In this document: piece by piece, positions 11,380 through 24,336 of the stretch
Layout: every line of letters starts with the position of its first letter
Position numbering within the stretch: position 1 is the stretch's first letter
Assembly: GCA_963969495.1 (NCBI GenBank)
Contig: OZ018326.1
Span: forward strand, 155,808,900 to 155,872,899
DNA length: 64,000 bases
Direction: 5' to 3'
Origin: Ceratothoa steindachneri
Lineage: Eukaryota; Arthropoda; Malacostraca; Isopoda; Cymothoidae
Notes under the pieces: model-generated
Told to the model about the DNA's origin: nothing
The model's input: only the letters and a program-made list of their open reading frames with translations
Database searches by the model: none
Translations under genes and position numbers: made by a program

Positions 11380-11600
11380 TCACGTGGAAAACCTTCGCTC
11401 CCGCCGGAGTATGGATAAGGTAATCCACGGGTCCTCTAGCCTCGAGGACGGGGTAGGGTTCCTTTCACTGGCTAAGGATTTTGTTGCTTCCCGTGGGAAG
11501 TAGCACCAGCACCTTCGCGCCAGGCTTGAATTTTCGTTCCCGTGACTTAAGGTCCAATTAGGTCTCAAACCTCTCAATAAGTCCTTCTTCACGGGATACC
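11380..11600 (-). pseudogene. Integrase C-terminal remnant of the LTR element
   Basis: Across two - strand frames it encodes YPVKKDLL, a GAKVLVLLPTGSNKILA block and, in a shifted frame, HTPAGAKVFHVN. This order (GD-V-LLP, KLLA, a beta hairpin, then H-N) is typical of the chromodomain-adjacent end of Ty3/Gypsy integrases. At least one frameshift is needed. The catalytic core is not present upstream, where the protease region joins almost directly. Confidence 0.6.
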
Positions 11601-11739
11601 AGACTCGTTTGTTGCCTCGGGTGGACTCATGCTCGAGGGCTTTAGTTTTCTCCCAAAGGGGGGGAGAGTTGCAAACTCCTTCTGGGCGCGGGAAAACTTA
11701 TCGCTCCGGAGGGCTTGGAACTCCGGGTCGATAGGGGTT

Positions 11740-12150
11740 TTCAGGGGAACAGGTGCACGGGTTCCCAGGCCTGCCCGTGTACGGGTAATCACGGGCTGGG
11801 CCACGGGATGGTCGTGAACTACGGGGTTCTGACCGAATAAAACGGAGCAGAACTGGATTGGGGCCGCTACCACTTCGGCCCAACCGACATATAGTCACAC
11901 TCGATGAATTACTGGGAAACGACTCGCCCGGCCAAGGTAGTCGTGGACCACCGCAAATTTCTTGTGGCCGGGCCCAACAGGGAGGGGTAGGTTCTCAGAC
12001 ACTATAATACAGGTGCACCCGGTGTCACGGACGAGGGTGGATACTCGGCGATCGTTCACAGTTCCGTTCTCGAACTTCAATCCACCAGGGTTGTTCTCAT
12101 TAAAGAGAAAATTTACCTGATGGACCGGGTCTTTGGCGGGCGAGCGAGAT
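11740..12150 (-). pseudogene. Retropepsin (aspartic protease) region of the LTR element
   Basis: The - strand frame 12080-11895 contains VRDTGCTCIIVSENL, with the D-T-G triad of a retroviral-type aspartic protease. After a stop, the frame 11873-11589 carries a plausible C-terminal part (SVLFGQNPVVHD) and the PVITRTRA spacer. The enzyme would cleave the Gag-Pol polyprotein. It is interrupted, so inactive here. Confidence 0.6.
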
Positions 12151-12191
12151 TCGGGAGTCTTCTGAGGCGACGGAGGAGGATCAGGGGCGGC

Positions 12192-13286
12192 CTAGATTTG
12201 GTGTACTTGGTGGGACTGAGAGTTTGCGAATCGCGAGTTTTGAGGACAGTTCGGGCGGTAATTGCCGGGAACTCCGCAGGTGTAGCAGACGATCGGGTTC
12301 TTTTGGTACGTCTCTTTGTTCCGATGGATGGAAGTTTCTTGGCTTTGAGGGACTAGGAGCTTTGGTAAATCTTGAAACCAATTTAGGGGGGGTCTTAGGG
12401 CCATAAAATTTAGTTTTGTGGGGCGACTGGGGAGTCTTTTTAACATCCTTAGGGTATAAATCGTGACTACCCGCGTAAACATCGGCCTCTTCCAAGCACT
12501 CCTTGAAGTGGCGCAAGGTTTATCCTTAATGAAGGCGCGAATTTCGGGAGCCACGGCAGCTAAAAGCTGATCCATAAGGAAGAAGTCCAGAAGGGACTCG
12601 TAGACTTGGGGAATCTTGCACGCATCCAGCCAACACTGAAGGTTTCTTTGGAGGATGTACCCATGTTGTCGAAAGGTTTGGCCAGGGCGGATCCTTTCCT
12701 GACGGAATCCAGAGCGGTAGAATTCGCTATTCATGTGAACGGCGGCTAGCAATTCGGACTTTAACGTAGAATAGTCCAAAGTTGCTTCCGTGGGAAGGAA
12801 AACGAAGATATCCCTTAACTTGGCATTTAGAAGGGAAAGTAAGCGAGCGACGCCATCATTTTCGAGATCCCATCTATTGATCTGAAAGATTCTCTTAAAA
12901 TGGGCCAAAAATGACCCAAAGTCCTCTCCATCATTAAAAGCGGGAAGGTGGACTGAAGGAGTTTGGGAAATTTCAGCCCGGGAACCGATGGACTAAGAAT
13001 CTATTTGATTTCGGCTCATTCCCAGCTCATGCTGCCTAATTTGTTCACGTTCTTCCATCTCCATCTTCAGTTTGTTCTCCTCCATCTCCATCTTCAGTTT
13101 GTTCTCCTCAATCTCCATCTTCAGTTTGTTCTCCTCAATCTCCATCTTCAGTTTGTTTTTCTCCATCTCCAAATCCCTTCGCTCTGCCCGTTCGTTCCTC
13201 TCTTCTTCCTGTACGTATTTTAGCAGGTCTTTGCCCGAAAGACCTAACATTTCACTCTGACTCTTGAACTTTTCGAAGGATGACAT
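12192..13286 (-). pseudogene. Gag polyprotein with SCAN-like capsid and zinc knuckle
   Basis: Start at the ATG ending at 13286 (MSSFEKFKSQSEML). Residues about 35-80 form a charged coiled coil with four 9-residue repeats. One TAG at 12993-12995 interrupts an otherwise continuous frame into 12908-12192. There FYRSGFRQERIRPGQTF, YILQRNLQCWLDA and LLDFFLMDQLLAAVAPEIR match the pattern of the retroviral capsid C-terminal domain, from which vertebrate SCAN domains derive. Between about 12,520 and 12,300 the better reading lies in the neighbouring frame (LRHFKECLEEADVYAG), implying two compensating frameshifts. The knuckle CYTCGVPGNYRPNCP has Asn where the zinc-binding His is expected. Total length about 365 codons. 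It would assemble particles, but is now a pseudogene. Confidence 0.75.
13055..13165 (-). repeat. 27-bp tandem repeat inside gag
   Basis: Four successive 27-bp units (about 13055-13162) encode the nonapeptide pattern ENKLKMEIE/ENKLKMEME. The unit is in frame, so copy number can change without a frameshift, lengthening or shortening the coiled coil. Confidence 0.8.
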
Positions 13287-13717
13287 TTTTACGCAGTTAA
13301 CTGAGGGAACACTGATACGCGAAAAGAATACTTGAATATTCGTGAAGGCCTTGATCACAAAAAATATTAAGATACAGATACCTAGCTCTGCTGTTTCTAA
13401 GCGGAAAAAAAATAAAATGGTCCTACCGGAATTAGGACACCAAAGACCTTAACTCTTTTGGATTAATAACCAGGAGAGTCTCCAAAATTCGAACACAATA
13501 AAAAAAAATTAATTACCTGGGGTCCAACACAAAATCTAAATAGATTACGTTCCACTGCTCTGCAAATAACTTGAACTTGTCTTCTGCCAGTACAATACAA
13601 AAATTAAAATAAAAGGGATGTACGTGAATAACAAGGCAACTTCTAATATCGAAATTAAAATGACACGGGTTCGTAAAAACCCCAACACACTTGACACCTG
13701 AATTATATAATATGTAC

Positions 13718-14802
<1,085 letters not shown>

Positions 14803-14807
14803 CTCAT

Positions 14808-15523
14808 GCTAGAAGGTACAGAGGCCCCGAATTCGAATTAAAGGCGGGCGTTCCTCAGGGTAGCTGCCTGAGTTCTCTGTTTTACTCTGTCTTCATAATC
14901 AACCTCCCAACTCCGGTGCACAGGGACACGATGTATCTGCAATTCGGAGATGACGTCACTCAAATTGTCCTATGCCCGGAGAGAAAAGCGAGGGCGCAGG
15001 CGGCTTGCACAACAGCGGAAATCAATAACCTCAGCCGATACGAGAGACGATGGAAAATTAGGAGCAACAGGGACAATTTTAAAATCTTCCCGTTGACCCG
15101 CGAGTTGACATGGCCCATCATCATACATGGGAGGAGATACGGCTACTCCTCCGAAGCCGAAGGCACCGTTCTGGGCTTTAAAAGCACTAACCATGGATAC
15201 TCAATACACCACACGGAGAGCCGGAACCTGGCAAGGAGAGAAATCTCCAAGCTTTAAAGGTTTAGAGATCTTAACTCGGCCAACATCAGAAAAATATATC
15301 TGATGTATGTCCGTGCTATGCTGATCTACCCCGCAGTGGTCTCCCAAGCTGCAAATAAAACCTCGATGAAAAGGCTCCAACGTTTCCAGATCACTGCCTC
15401 TCTGCTAATCAATAAAGTAAAAAGGCGTGATCATCATAAGCAAAGTGATTTGCACGGGAGGAAACGTTTGGAACCCATCAATGTCGTTACCAGAAACTGG
15501 GTAAAAAGATCTAGTCCACTCTA
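14808..15523 (+). pseudogene. LINE-A copy 2, ORF2 second part (RT motif B to C-terminus)
   Basis: Resumes with the RT motif B region (YRGPEFELKAGVPQGSCL). The frame 14916-15257 then carries the catalytic block FGDDVTQIV, with Gly in the position usually Ala or Leu in this family, and the thumb (ARAQAACTTAEINNLSRYE). A stop at 15255-15257 precedes the C-terminal block YVRAMLIYPAVVSQAA and a degraded NKA/LHGRK region to the stop at 15521-15523. Continuity with 8139-10049 across the LTR element is shown by the matching target duplications. Confidence 0.85.
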
Positions 15524-16250
15524 ACGAATGGTGTCATTCCAGAGCTACAGGGAACAGGCGGCAGGCTTAATATACCTGCAAGGCTACGGGCGAAAGTCTC
15601 CCGCCGAAGTCGATTCCTGAGTACAAAAATATGTACTCAACAAGTAATCACACCCTTATGTACTTAGAAATAACACAATACAAAACATTAAAAACGCTGC
15701 AGTAAATACACAAAAAAATGAGAACAGCAAACTATACGACTATCACTAAACAAGAATACAAGGGAAATTGTCGGCAAACAAATCTATGAAAGGTTTGAAT
15801 GCTAAATATTTTCCATCAAAAATTAGAACAACAAATCATAAGAAAGAAACAATAAGAAGAACACTAAAGAACACACGAAGGAACATAAAGAGAAGATAAA
15901 AAGCATAAACTAACAAAACTAATAGAGGCAAAATGAAAATAAATTAAAAATAAAGCGATGCTCCTCCTACTATGGCAAAATACCCCCTCCCCATCTTTAA
16001 TTTCCACCTACTATATCTTCCACTATCCCATCTTCTACTAAAACTGAGTTTATCATCATCATCTTTCATTCTGAGTCTCTACGCTTTCTCTCTCTCTGTG
16101 AACTGGTAAAGGCTATCACAGGTAAAGGAGGAAAAGTTTTAGGAGGACCTAAAGAAAACGCCTTCTCAAGAAAACTTCTAAGAAGAAATATATTCGCTCC
16201 TGGGGCTGATTGGAGAATTCTCCTGTTCCTCTTGAGCGAAGTAGCCCCCC
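15524..16250 (+). other. LINE-A copy 2 3' UTR
   Basis: Non-coding, A-rich, with the family motif GGTAAAGGAGG at 16121-16131 followed by AAAAGTTTTAGGAGGACC. It ends near a C-run (about 16245-16256) beyond which copy 3 begins. Confidence 0.55.
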
Positions 16251-16557
16251 CCCCCCCGAAGGGGTTTGCTCTTCCTTATATTAAATTCTTGACTCTTTTT
16301 TCAAACTTTTTACCTCAAACTCACTTCTCACTAGCACTACATAACCTGGTCACCGGCAAGGTCTGAGTTGCAGTTGGTAGTAAGGTATAGTAAACCCCTG
16401 CAGGAGACCCTCTTAGAGGGCCAGAAAAGGGGGGCCGATTCTCGGTCACGAGCCAGAACCCAACTGTAGACTGCTGTTAAGGCTAGGCCTAAAGGAGCGT
16501 GCGAAAATCGGAAGGTAGGCGAGATAGAACTAGAACAGATAGAGGGGCTCCTTCCAC
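16251..16557 (+). other. Probable 5' leader of LINE-A copy 3
   Basis: About 300 bp between the C-run and the ORF1 frame, without coding potential. It reads into ORF1 with no sign of a break. LINE promoters are usually internal to this region, but no element can be pointed to. Confidence 0.35.
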
Positions 16558-17876
16558 TTGTGGAGACTGGTTAAAACTCCACAGCTGAAGATCGACAGAA
16601 GAACCCCTCTCCTTGGAGAGGGGACGACTCCCAGGAAGATGGACCCACCGGACTTCAAAAGGCTTCCCCTTAAACTCATATCCAACGGAAGGAAAAGATC
16701 ACCACAAGAAGTAGTGCAATGCATATTTATAGATCTGGAGATACCACTAATCAAATGCATTGAGACACCATATGGATTCACAGTAATTTGCCCAGAAAAC
16801 AAAGACGTAGAGCAGCTACTGTTATCTGCGGGGAGCATTACGCTAAGGAAGTTAAACTTGGAAGCTAGAGTACCACCACAAATCACAGGTAACAGAAGTG
16901 TCATCTGCCAAAAAATCGAGTCCTGGGTGTGAGAACACTCATGCCAAGAAATAAGAGAAGAACTTCATGAGAGACAGAAATGCCTCAAAATTGTAGAGAT
17001 GGTCAAATTTAAAGATCACACTCACGTTTTCAAGGTCATTTGTGAATCTACCGAAAGGGCTTCAAGGATCATGGAACAGGAACTTCTCGCTTTCAACATG
17101 AGGATCCCATGCACCCACATACAAAGAGACGTCTTCACAAGTATACAGATATACTTAAAAAAACCTTATAATCTGTTCTGAATGTGGAACTGAAGGCCAT
17201 TCTTGGTGATACTTCAACAACACAGTAAAAGATGCATTAACTGCCAAGGGGGACACAGAACTATGGCCATGATTTGTCCCAAAAGAAGAGAAATTATAAA
17301 GAGAAAAGAAATAGAGTCAAACAGAAATAATACGAACGTAAATAAAAACTCATACGCAGCAATGGCAAAAGGTGACCAACAAGGACCGGCAACTCAGATT
17401 AATTTAGATGGTACGCTCAACGTAAAAATACTAACTTGTATATTACATGCCCACGTGATGAATATAGCTAACCCTGGAAGTTATACAACCACAGTCAACA
17501 GCATGTTACAGGAAAACAGGCTCGAACCGATGAAATTCCCCAAAGAAGTTGACTTATCGGCCATTTTCAGAATTAAAGTCACAGAAAAGACAAAAATGAG
17601 TTAATCGAAGAGGCAAAAGGAAATCAACAGACAGAAGAATCAGAAGAGGACACAATCAGCGAAGAGTCAGAGACTGAAAACTCCTCCGACGACACAGAGC
17701 AAGAGTGCACACGGGTTACTCGAAGGAAAGCCCAAAGAAAGGACAGATCTAAATCCGCCAGTAAAAGGGGTCATTCAACCAGACATGAACTACTAGAGGG
17801 ACCCTCAAATGCAGTCAGCAGAGGGAGAACCCAGGAGAAACGAAAGAAGAACCAGAAAAAGAAGAAACACCGATAA
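16558..17876 (+). pseudogene. LINE-A copy 3, ORF1 (zinc-knuckle RNA-binding protein)
   Basis: The frame opens at 16558, with an alternative ATG at 16639 (MDPPDFKRLP). The first part has IKCIETPYGFTVICPENKD and VPPQITGNRSVICQKIESWV, shared with copy 2. After a stop at 16930 it continues as LHERQKCLKIVEMV and HVFKVICESTERASRIMEQE, then two CCHC-type knuckles: CSECGTEGHSW (partly degraded) and CINCQGGHRTMAMIC (C-x2-C-x3-H-x6-C). A Glu/Ser/Lys-rich tail runs to the stop at 17874-17876. Several stops and at least two frameshifts (near 17,180 and 17,590). This is the Gag-like ORF1 typical of Jockey-group LINEs and binds element RNA. Confidence 0.8.
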
Positions 17877-17917
17877 CTTAACAGATAGGACAAACTAAAC
17901 GGAAAACGAATAAACGA

Positions 17918-20611
17918 ATGGAAATGGACAATTTGATTATGGATATTAAGAAATTAAAAATACTACAAATTAACACATGCGGATAGAAAGACAAGGAAAT
18001 TATGTACGGAAAATTATTCAGAAAGATTGACCCAGATGTTATACTAATATCAGAACATGGAAGAAACACAGAAAACGAGAAATTAAAAATATGGAACTAC
18101 AATGTTATTAACACAAATCCTTCAGGAAAAACACGCGCCGGGCCTGCAATAGCGGTCAAGCAAGGATTGCAGTACAAAACAATGCAAGGATTGGTAGATG
18201 CATATTTAGCTATAGAAATTAAAATGGAATTAAGCAACATCATTGTCACAACTGGATACCAGCCACCCAGTCGCCTCCAATTACCGGTACAAAACTTTAC
18301 TAAACTCTTCAACTATAGGATACCGGTCATTTTGATGGGCGATTTAAACGACCATTGTGGGGCTTCTGGGTACATAAATACAAACAGAGTCGGAAGACAA
18401 CTTAACACGCTTATCAATAGACGTATAATGCAAAGACTGGGACCCAATTTCCCTACATACTTACGAAGAGATCACGCAACAAAACCGGACATCTGCCTGG
18501 TTAACTTCAATCTGCCCTTTAACCATTTTATGGAATCAGTGGATGTTCCTTGCGACTCTAATGTACATAAAAAAGAATCCTATACAAATCACTTTGAAGA
18601 AATGGAAGGCGTACCATAGAGCGGATTGGGATAAGTACAAAGAATTATTTCAGACGTATGTGCCCAGCCCGCTCGGGGAAGCCACTTTAGAGGAAATCGA
18701 CGGGGAGTTGGATAGGAGAAGATAAGAAATTAAAAGGGCAGAGAAGGGGTTCGTCCTCATTAACTCGTTCCAAACCATTAAACAATTTAGGTGGACAGCA
18801 GAAATGGTCGCTTTGAGCGAGGAGATCGGCCGGGTGGCAAAACATATAAGAAGATTCGGAACATCAAGGGAAGCATACAACGCACTAAGGAGACAGAAAA
18901 GAGAACTAATAGCACTAATTTATGAAAAACAGAAAGAGAAATGGAATCAGCATATCGAGAAAATAGATGTGGAAACTTCACCAAGGGAATTTTGGAAACA
19001 TATCAACAGATTAAAGACTCGGAAAAAAAGGGATAAAATGAAAATTAAGGATGCAGGGAACAACATTTTCGAAGATGAGGAAGAAATAGAGGCATTATTT
19101 AGAGAGCACTGGAGAAATTTTATTCAGAATTAGCAAAGAAGAGAATGAGGACTATGAAGACTATCACAATGACTTCGAACATCAGATCATGGACGAACTC
19201 AATGGAGAGATCGAAACGACATACCCCTTCCACTTTGTCGAGGAAAGGAGAAACAACAACGACGGAATAGAGGCAATCATTACATCTGAGGAGTTAAAAG
19301 AAACCATAAAGAACTTCCGACAGAGAGCCTCAGGCAGATCGGGACTCACCAGATTAAATTACATCGAAGCACCCGCGAACATACTGGAGGGAGTGAGAAA
19401 CGTCTTCAATGCGTGCTTGAACACGGGATACTTTCCTGATGAACTGAAAGTGGCGAAGATGATATTCATACCCAATGCGTGAAAAAATAATAAATAACAG
19501 ACTGTCTAAATTTCTCGATGATAATGGCCGAAGAAACAGCTGCCAATTTGGCTTCAGGAAAAACAGAAGCACGGAGATGGCCCTTGGAGTCATCCTTGAA
19601 AAGATAGCGAAAGCAAAGAGATAAAAAATGAGCGTAGACATCGTATGCCAGGACCTGTCCAAGGCATTCGACAAAGTATGGCAGAGGCGTATATAACTCA
19701 AGATACTCAGATTAGGAATGAACAACAAGATCGAAACTATTTTATGTGATTATGTAATGGAGAGACGTGCTTATGTGGAAATAGGACGGAATCAGAGTAA
19801 AATATTCTTGCTCACTGCGGGTTTGCCCCAAGGCGGATGTCTGAGTCCGTCTCTCTATTCAATCTCCAATCAGATATACCACCACCAAGAAATGAAGCTG
19901 CTTGAACATCCAATTTCTTGACGACGTCACTCAAATCCTGGTTTTCCCCTACAGGAACGCCCCAATGCAAGCTAGGATGACTGCAGAAGAGATAAGAAGC
20001 ATTAATAGATACGAAGAAAAATGGAAAATTTAAACCAACAGAGATAAATTTAAAATGGTACTCGTGTACAGGAGAAGCATCTCAGATGTATATGTAGGAG
20101 GACAGCGCTACAGATACGACAAAGAATGTAAGGTGCTCGGACTAACCATTACGAAATTAGGTTATAAAAGCACGTAACTGAGAGGGTAAATCGAGGGAAG
20201 AGCGGCCTGGCATTACTGCACAAGTTAGTTAACCTAAGCATGAAAAACAAGAGAAAAATTTATCAAGCGATAGTACAGTCCGCGATTATTTATCTAACCA
20301 TCGCGATGTGCACGATCTCAAGAAGTAACCTATTAAGACTCCAAAACAAAGCTATCTACTTAATAACAAACACCAGAAGAGGAGAAAGAAGAAGACTACG
20401 AGACTTGCATAGGGAGGCTTGGATAAAGCCCCTTAACAGAATAATCGCAAAAAGAGCAAGGAAAGTTTTAGAAAAGACACAGAATGAAGTAGGAGTTGAA
20501 TTAACCAACCAAATTGCCGAGAGAGAAGGATGGAGATCACACAGACTATTCCCAACTTTCCCAAGGATAGATGGGGGAGGAGAAAAAGACGAAGAAGAAA
20601 TCTACACCTAG
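17918..20611 (+). pseudogene. LINE-A copy 3, ORF2 (endonuclease-reverse transcriptase)
   Basis: Start ATG 17918 (MEMDNLIMDIKKLKIL). Endonuclease: ILQINTCG followed by a stop, ILISEHG, TTGYQPPSRLQLPV, ILMGDLNDH, and the C-terminal Ser-Asp-His motif lost at a frameshift near 18,555. Linker to 19,133. RT: ALFREHWRNF, FRQRASGRSGL, LNTGYFPDELKVAKMIFIP, then a deletion at about 19,481 removing roughly 25 codons that would include the NYRPIS block; NSCQFGFRKNRSTEMAL, KAFDKVW, AGLPQGGCLSPSLY and the catalytic FLDDVTQIL one frame over at about 19,912. The C-terminal part 20,240-20,611 ends in VLEKTQNEVGVEL. It is the most nearly complete copy in domain order, but broken by at least four frameshifts or stops. 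Confidence 0.88.
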
Positions 20612-21480
20612 AGAAAGAGATTAATTCACGACGACGACTAAGAGTAATTAATTAACCGAAGCAAACCAGAGAATTGCATATAGTCAATTATAACTAGGAT
20701 AGAAATAGGAAAGAATAGATAGAGAGATAGAAACCTAACTAGTTTTTAATAAGAATATTTACTAATAACGGTTTGAACGCCTTATAAATACCAATACTAC
20801 TTTCTAACTTTATCACGCTAGCTATACTACCTAAAATGGACAGAGATAAGCTTGACCTCCAGGCAATTAGCATCTCTTTGTAAACCTCTTACTTCCTTCT
20901 GCATCTATTCGTTTTTTTACTATCATATTTGCACACGGATTCACAGTGATACGTAGGACAGCGGTCACGATAAACTGTTATATTTATAGCTAGAGACAAG
21001 TGACACATCGTGGTTCAGATTCCACGTTAAGCTGTAGGTCCCATGACTAACTAAGTCCACTTTTGTCTCCTACTATTTTCTTCGCTGTCCTATCCTAAAA
21101 CCTTCTTCTTCCTCTCCCTCTCACTCCTAACCGCCGTACTAACAGTGCTTGGAGCCTACTTTGGCTCTATACACTGTGACTATGGGGGTCTATAAAGGAG
21201 TACCGGGCCTCCCGTACCTCCCTCCTTGGCCACTCCATGAGCACCAAGGGGGGCGGGGGAAGGGTCGGAAGAGCTGTTCTTTGTCTCCCACCTCTCTTTT
21301 TATTTCATTTCATTTCTTCATTCTGTCAGATCCTCACTCCACTCATTACATCGGTAAAGGAGGCAAGAACATATCAAAACGCTCCGATGATGATCGAATA
21401 AGATCGAAAGCTCAGCAATTTAGTTCGGTTTTTACCAAACAAATTCATTTAAAAGAGAGATGAATACTGGACAAGTGATC
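20612..21480 (+). other. LINE-A copy 3 3' UTR
   Basis: Non-coding, with the family motif GGTAAAGGAGG at 21353-21363. The frame at 21149-21463 shows no recognisable protein. The longer tail compared with copies 1 and 2 suggests added sequence or loss from the others. Confidence 0.5.
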
Positions 21481-21590
21481 CACCATCTACAAGATGGAAT
21501 AAAAAAGATAGTTAGAAGAAGAGAAGTTGCCAAAGGAAATTAATTAAGTCGAAATACACAGTGGTCTTCAACAAAATTTGTATATATATT

Positions 21591-22263
<673 letters not shown>

Positions 22264-22707
22264 TTGTATGGGAAAACGCTAATGGCTTTGTGTGACATGG
22301 TTGAACGGCCCGGTCATAAACATAACATAATTTCACAGATGACAAAGGCCACAAGGGCCTATCAAAGGTCATCCGCATCTGTCAAAACCCACCCACAAAA
22401 TGCATCCATAGGATTGTGTCAGAGAAATGCATCATTCTTTGAACTTTTTCCCGATCCGGTAGACATATTTTTCAGGGATCTATCTGTTTTAGGGTCATTT
22501 GGGGAAAATCAAACTCGCTCTGACAGAATGGTTGCATGTTTCTTGGACTGTGACCATTGTTACCAAAAGAAGCCAATGATGCAAGAGTTTCTACTCTACT
22601 TCTACAACGTTCTGAAAGAAGATTTCCGTGGGAACGGTGGTTTACAATGCACTCAGGCTTTTCTTTGTGCAAACAACACCCGATTCAGACGCTGGTTGGC
22701 CGACTGA
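22264..22707 (+). other. Orphan open reading frame of 147 codons
   Basis: Uninterrupted from 22264 to 22707. Composition looks protein-like (FFELFPDPVDIFFRDL; MVACFLDCDHCYQKKPM), with two Cys near the middle (CFLDCDHC). However, its first third overlaps an inverted copy of the repeat at 7.4 kb, which argues against a host gene. No family recognised. It could be an unclassified element ORF or chance. Confidence 0.2.
22310..22405 (-). repeat. Inverted copy of the 7.40-7.48 kb repeat
   Basis: The reverse complement shares GGCCCTTGTGGCCTTTGTC and CGGATGACCTTTGAT with 7395-7480, including sequence on both sides of the presumed terminus at 7445. This is the only second copy of that element end in the window. 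Confidence 0.65.
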
Positions 22708-23907
22708 TTTTCCCTACCAGCCAAAATAACTAGAATTTCGTTTGGCAGACCATATACAATTTATCAAGAGGTCCAAACCATGGGCATCGACAGTGCATGA
22801 CATCCACCATGAAATCTGCTCCAAGTCAGACTCCATCCGGCGACTAACCACACCCTATGTTGCTTAACCTTAGGCATAGGAAATAGATTCCCTCAACGAC
22901 CACATCTGAAACTATTTTTTACCACTCGAAGACTTAATCATTGACCAGAGCAACCAGGCCTTAGGTGTCTCGTGTTAGGGGTTACATCCCCCCTGGCAGT
23001 GATTCTTGTATACTTTGCTGGTCGACTGATCGAAATCAATATAGTTCTCTCTCATTGTACTCATTGTGCTCCTTATCTTCCACGCGAACTCTTGCCATTT
23101 GTTGTTATTTATTTAAAACTATGAAGAAAAAACAAACGCAAAAAGACGGAAGGGAAAATGTGAGGAGGATATGCACCCGCAAGGAGGCGCCCCATGTATA
23201 CAGTTACATCTGCCTTATGAGGGAGCACCTCCCCCCTTCCGGCCCCAATGTACCCGTATCTTGGCCTTGCCCTATTCCTTCTAGACATCTCTTCTCACCT
23301 ATTTTTCCTTGGCCAGTGGCTAATTTTGTAGGCTGGTCGTCGACCAGCTTTCGTCCACTCATTGCTGGTTGTAGCCTGGAAAGAGAGTAGGTCACCCCAC
23401 CCCTCTTTTCTTGTCTCCTGTATGGAGCTGTAGTTTTTAACACGCCAGCAACTCACCCCCCTATGCCCATCTATTTTTCCCTTATCAACCCCTTGATGGG
23501 GGTGTCATAGGCAAGGATGTTGCGGCGAACAACTCGAGGATGGTGTGCCTTTCTGACCTCAACACCCCCTATTTGCCCTCTCGGCTCCAATGTCTACATG
23601 AGGATCTGAACTGTCTTTCAAACACTTTCACTTATTCCAACTTTACCAATTTCTTAAAAAAAATCTGAGCGTGGTACCCTCGTTGGTTAATGAGTTCAAA
23701 TTTGAGGGGAAAAAAGAATCCCAAGAGGAGAGGAGTTAGTTCGAGGGGATTTAGAATTAAAATCCATATCGGATTGATGAGTTGGGTGGCATACGTATTG
23801 GGAGGACTGTCGCGAACGGTGTGTGGTTGCGCAGTACTCGGATTCATCGCGAAATGCAATTAGGAATTTGCACAAAAAGATCTTTGATTCAAACATAAAT
23901 TCGTATT
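22708..23907. other. Unassigned region
   Basis: No gene recognised. The frames at 22965-23390 (+) and 23204-23443 (-) overlap on opposite strands and resemble nothing known. The last 200 bp grade into the minisatellite. Confidence 0.5.
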
Positions 23908-24336
23908 CAAATTCAACTCTAAAAATCAAGTTTGTAATCAAATTCAACTCTAAAGATCAAATTTGTAATCAAATTCAAATCTAATGATCAAATTTGTAAT
24001 CAAATTCAACTATAAAGATCAAATTTGTAATCAAATTCAAATCTAATGATCAAATTTGTAATCAAATTCAACTATAAAGATCAAATTTGTAATCAAATTC
24101 AAATCTAATGATCAAATTTGTAATCAAATTCAACTATAAAGATCCAATTTGTAATCAGTTCAACTCTAAAGATTAAATTTGTAATCAAATTCAACTCTTA
24201 AGATCAAATTTGTAATCAAATTCAAATCTAATGATCAAATTTGTAATCAAATTCAACTCTAAAGATCAAATTTGTAATCATATTTATCTCTAAAGATCAA
24301 ATTCAATTCTAAAGATTCAATTCAACTCTAAAGATA
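23908..24336 (+). repeat. 31-bp minisatellite with 62-bp alternating higher-order structure
   Basis: About 13-14 head-to-tail units of CAAATTCAACTNTAAAGATC plus AAATTTGTAAT. For much of the array, units alternate strictly between a form with AACTATAAAGAT and one with AAATCTAATGAT, giving a 62-bp dimer. Edge units are degraded, as expected for unequal exchange. Confidence 0.92.

Noticed and set aside
12120..12356. + strand Arg/Val-rich ORF
   Set aside because: Antisense of the LTR element gag.
23908..24336. CRISPR array
   Set aside because: Units are contiguous tandem 31-mers without unique spacers, in a eukaryotic context.
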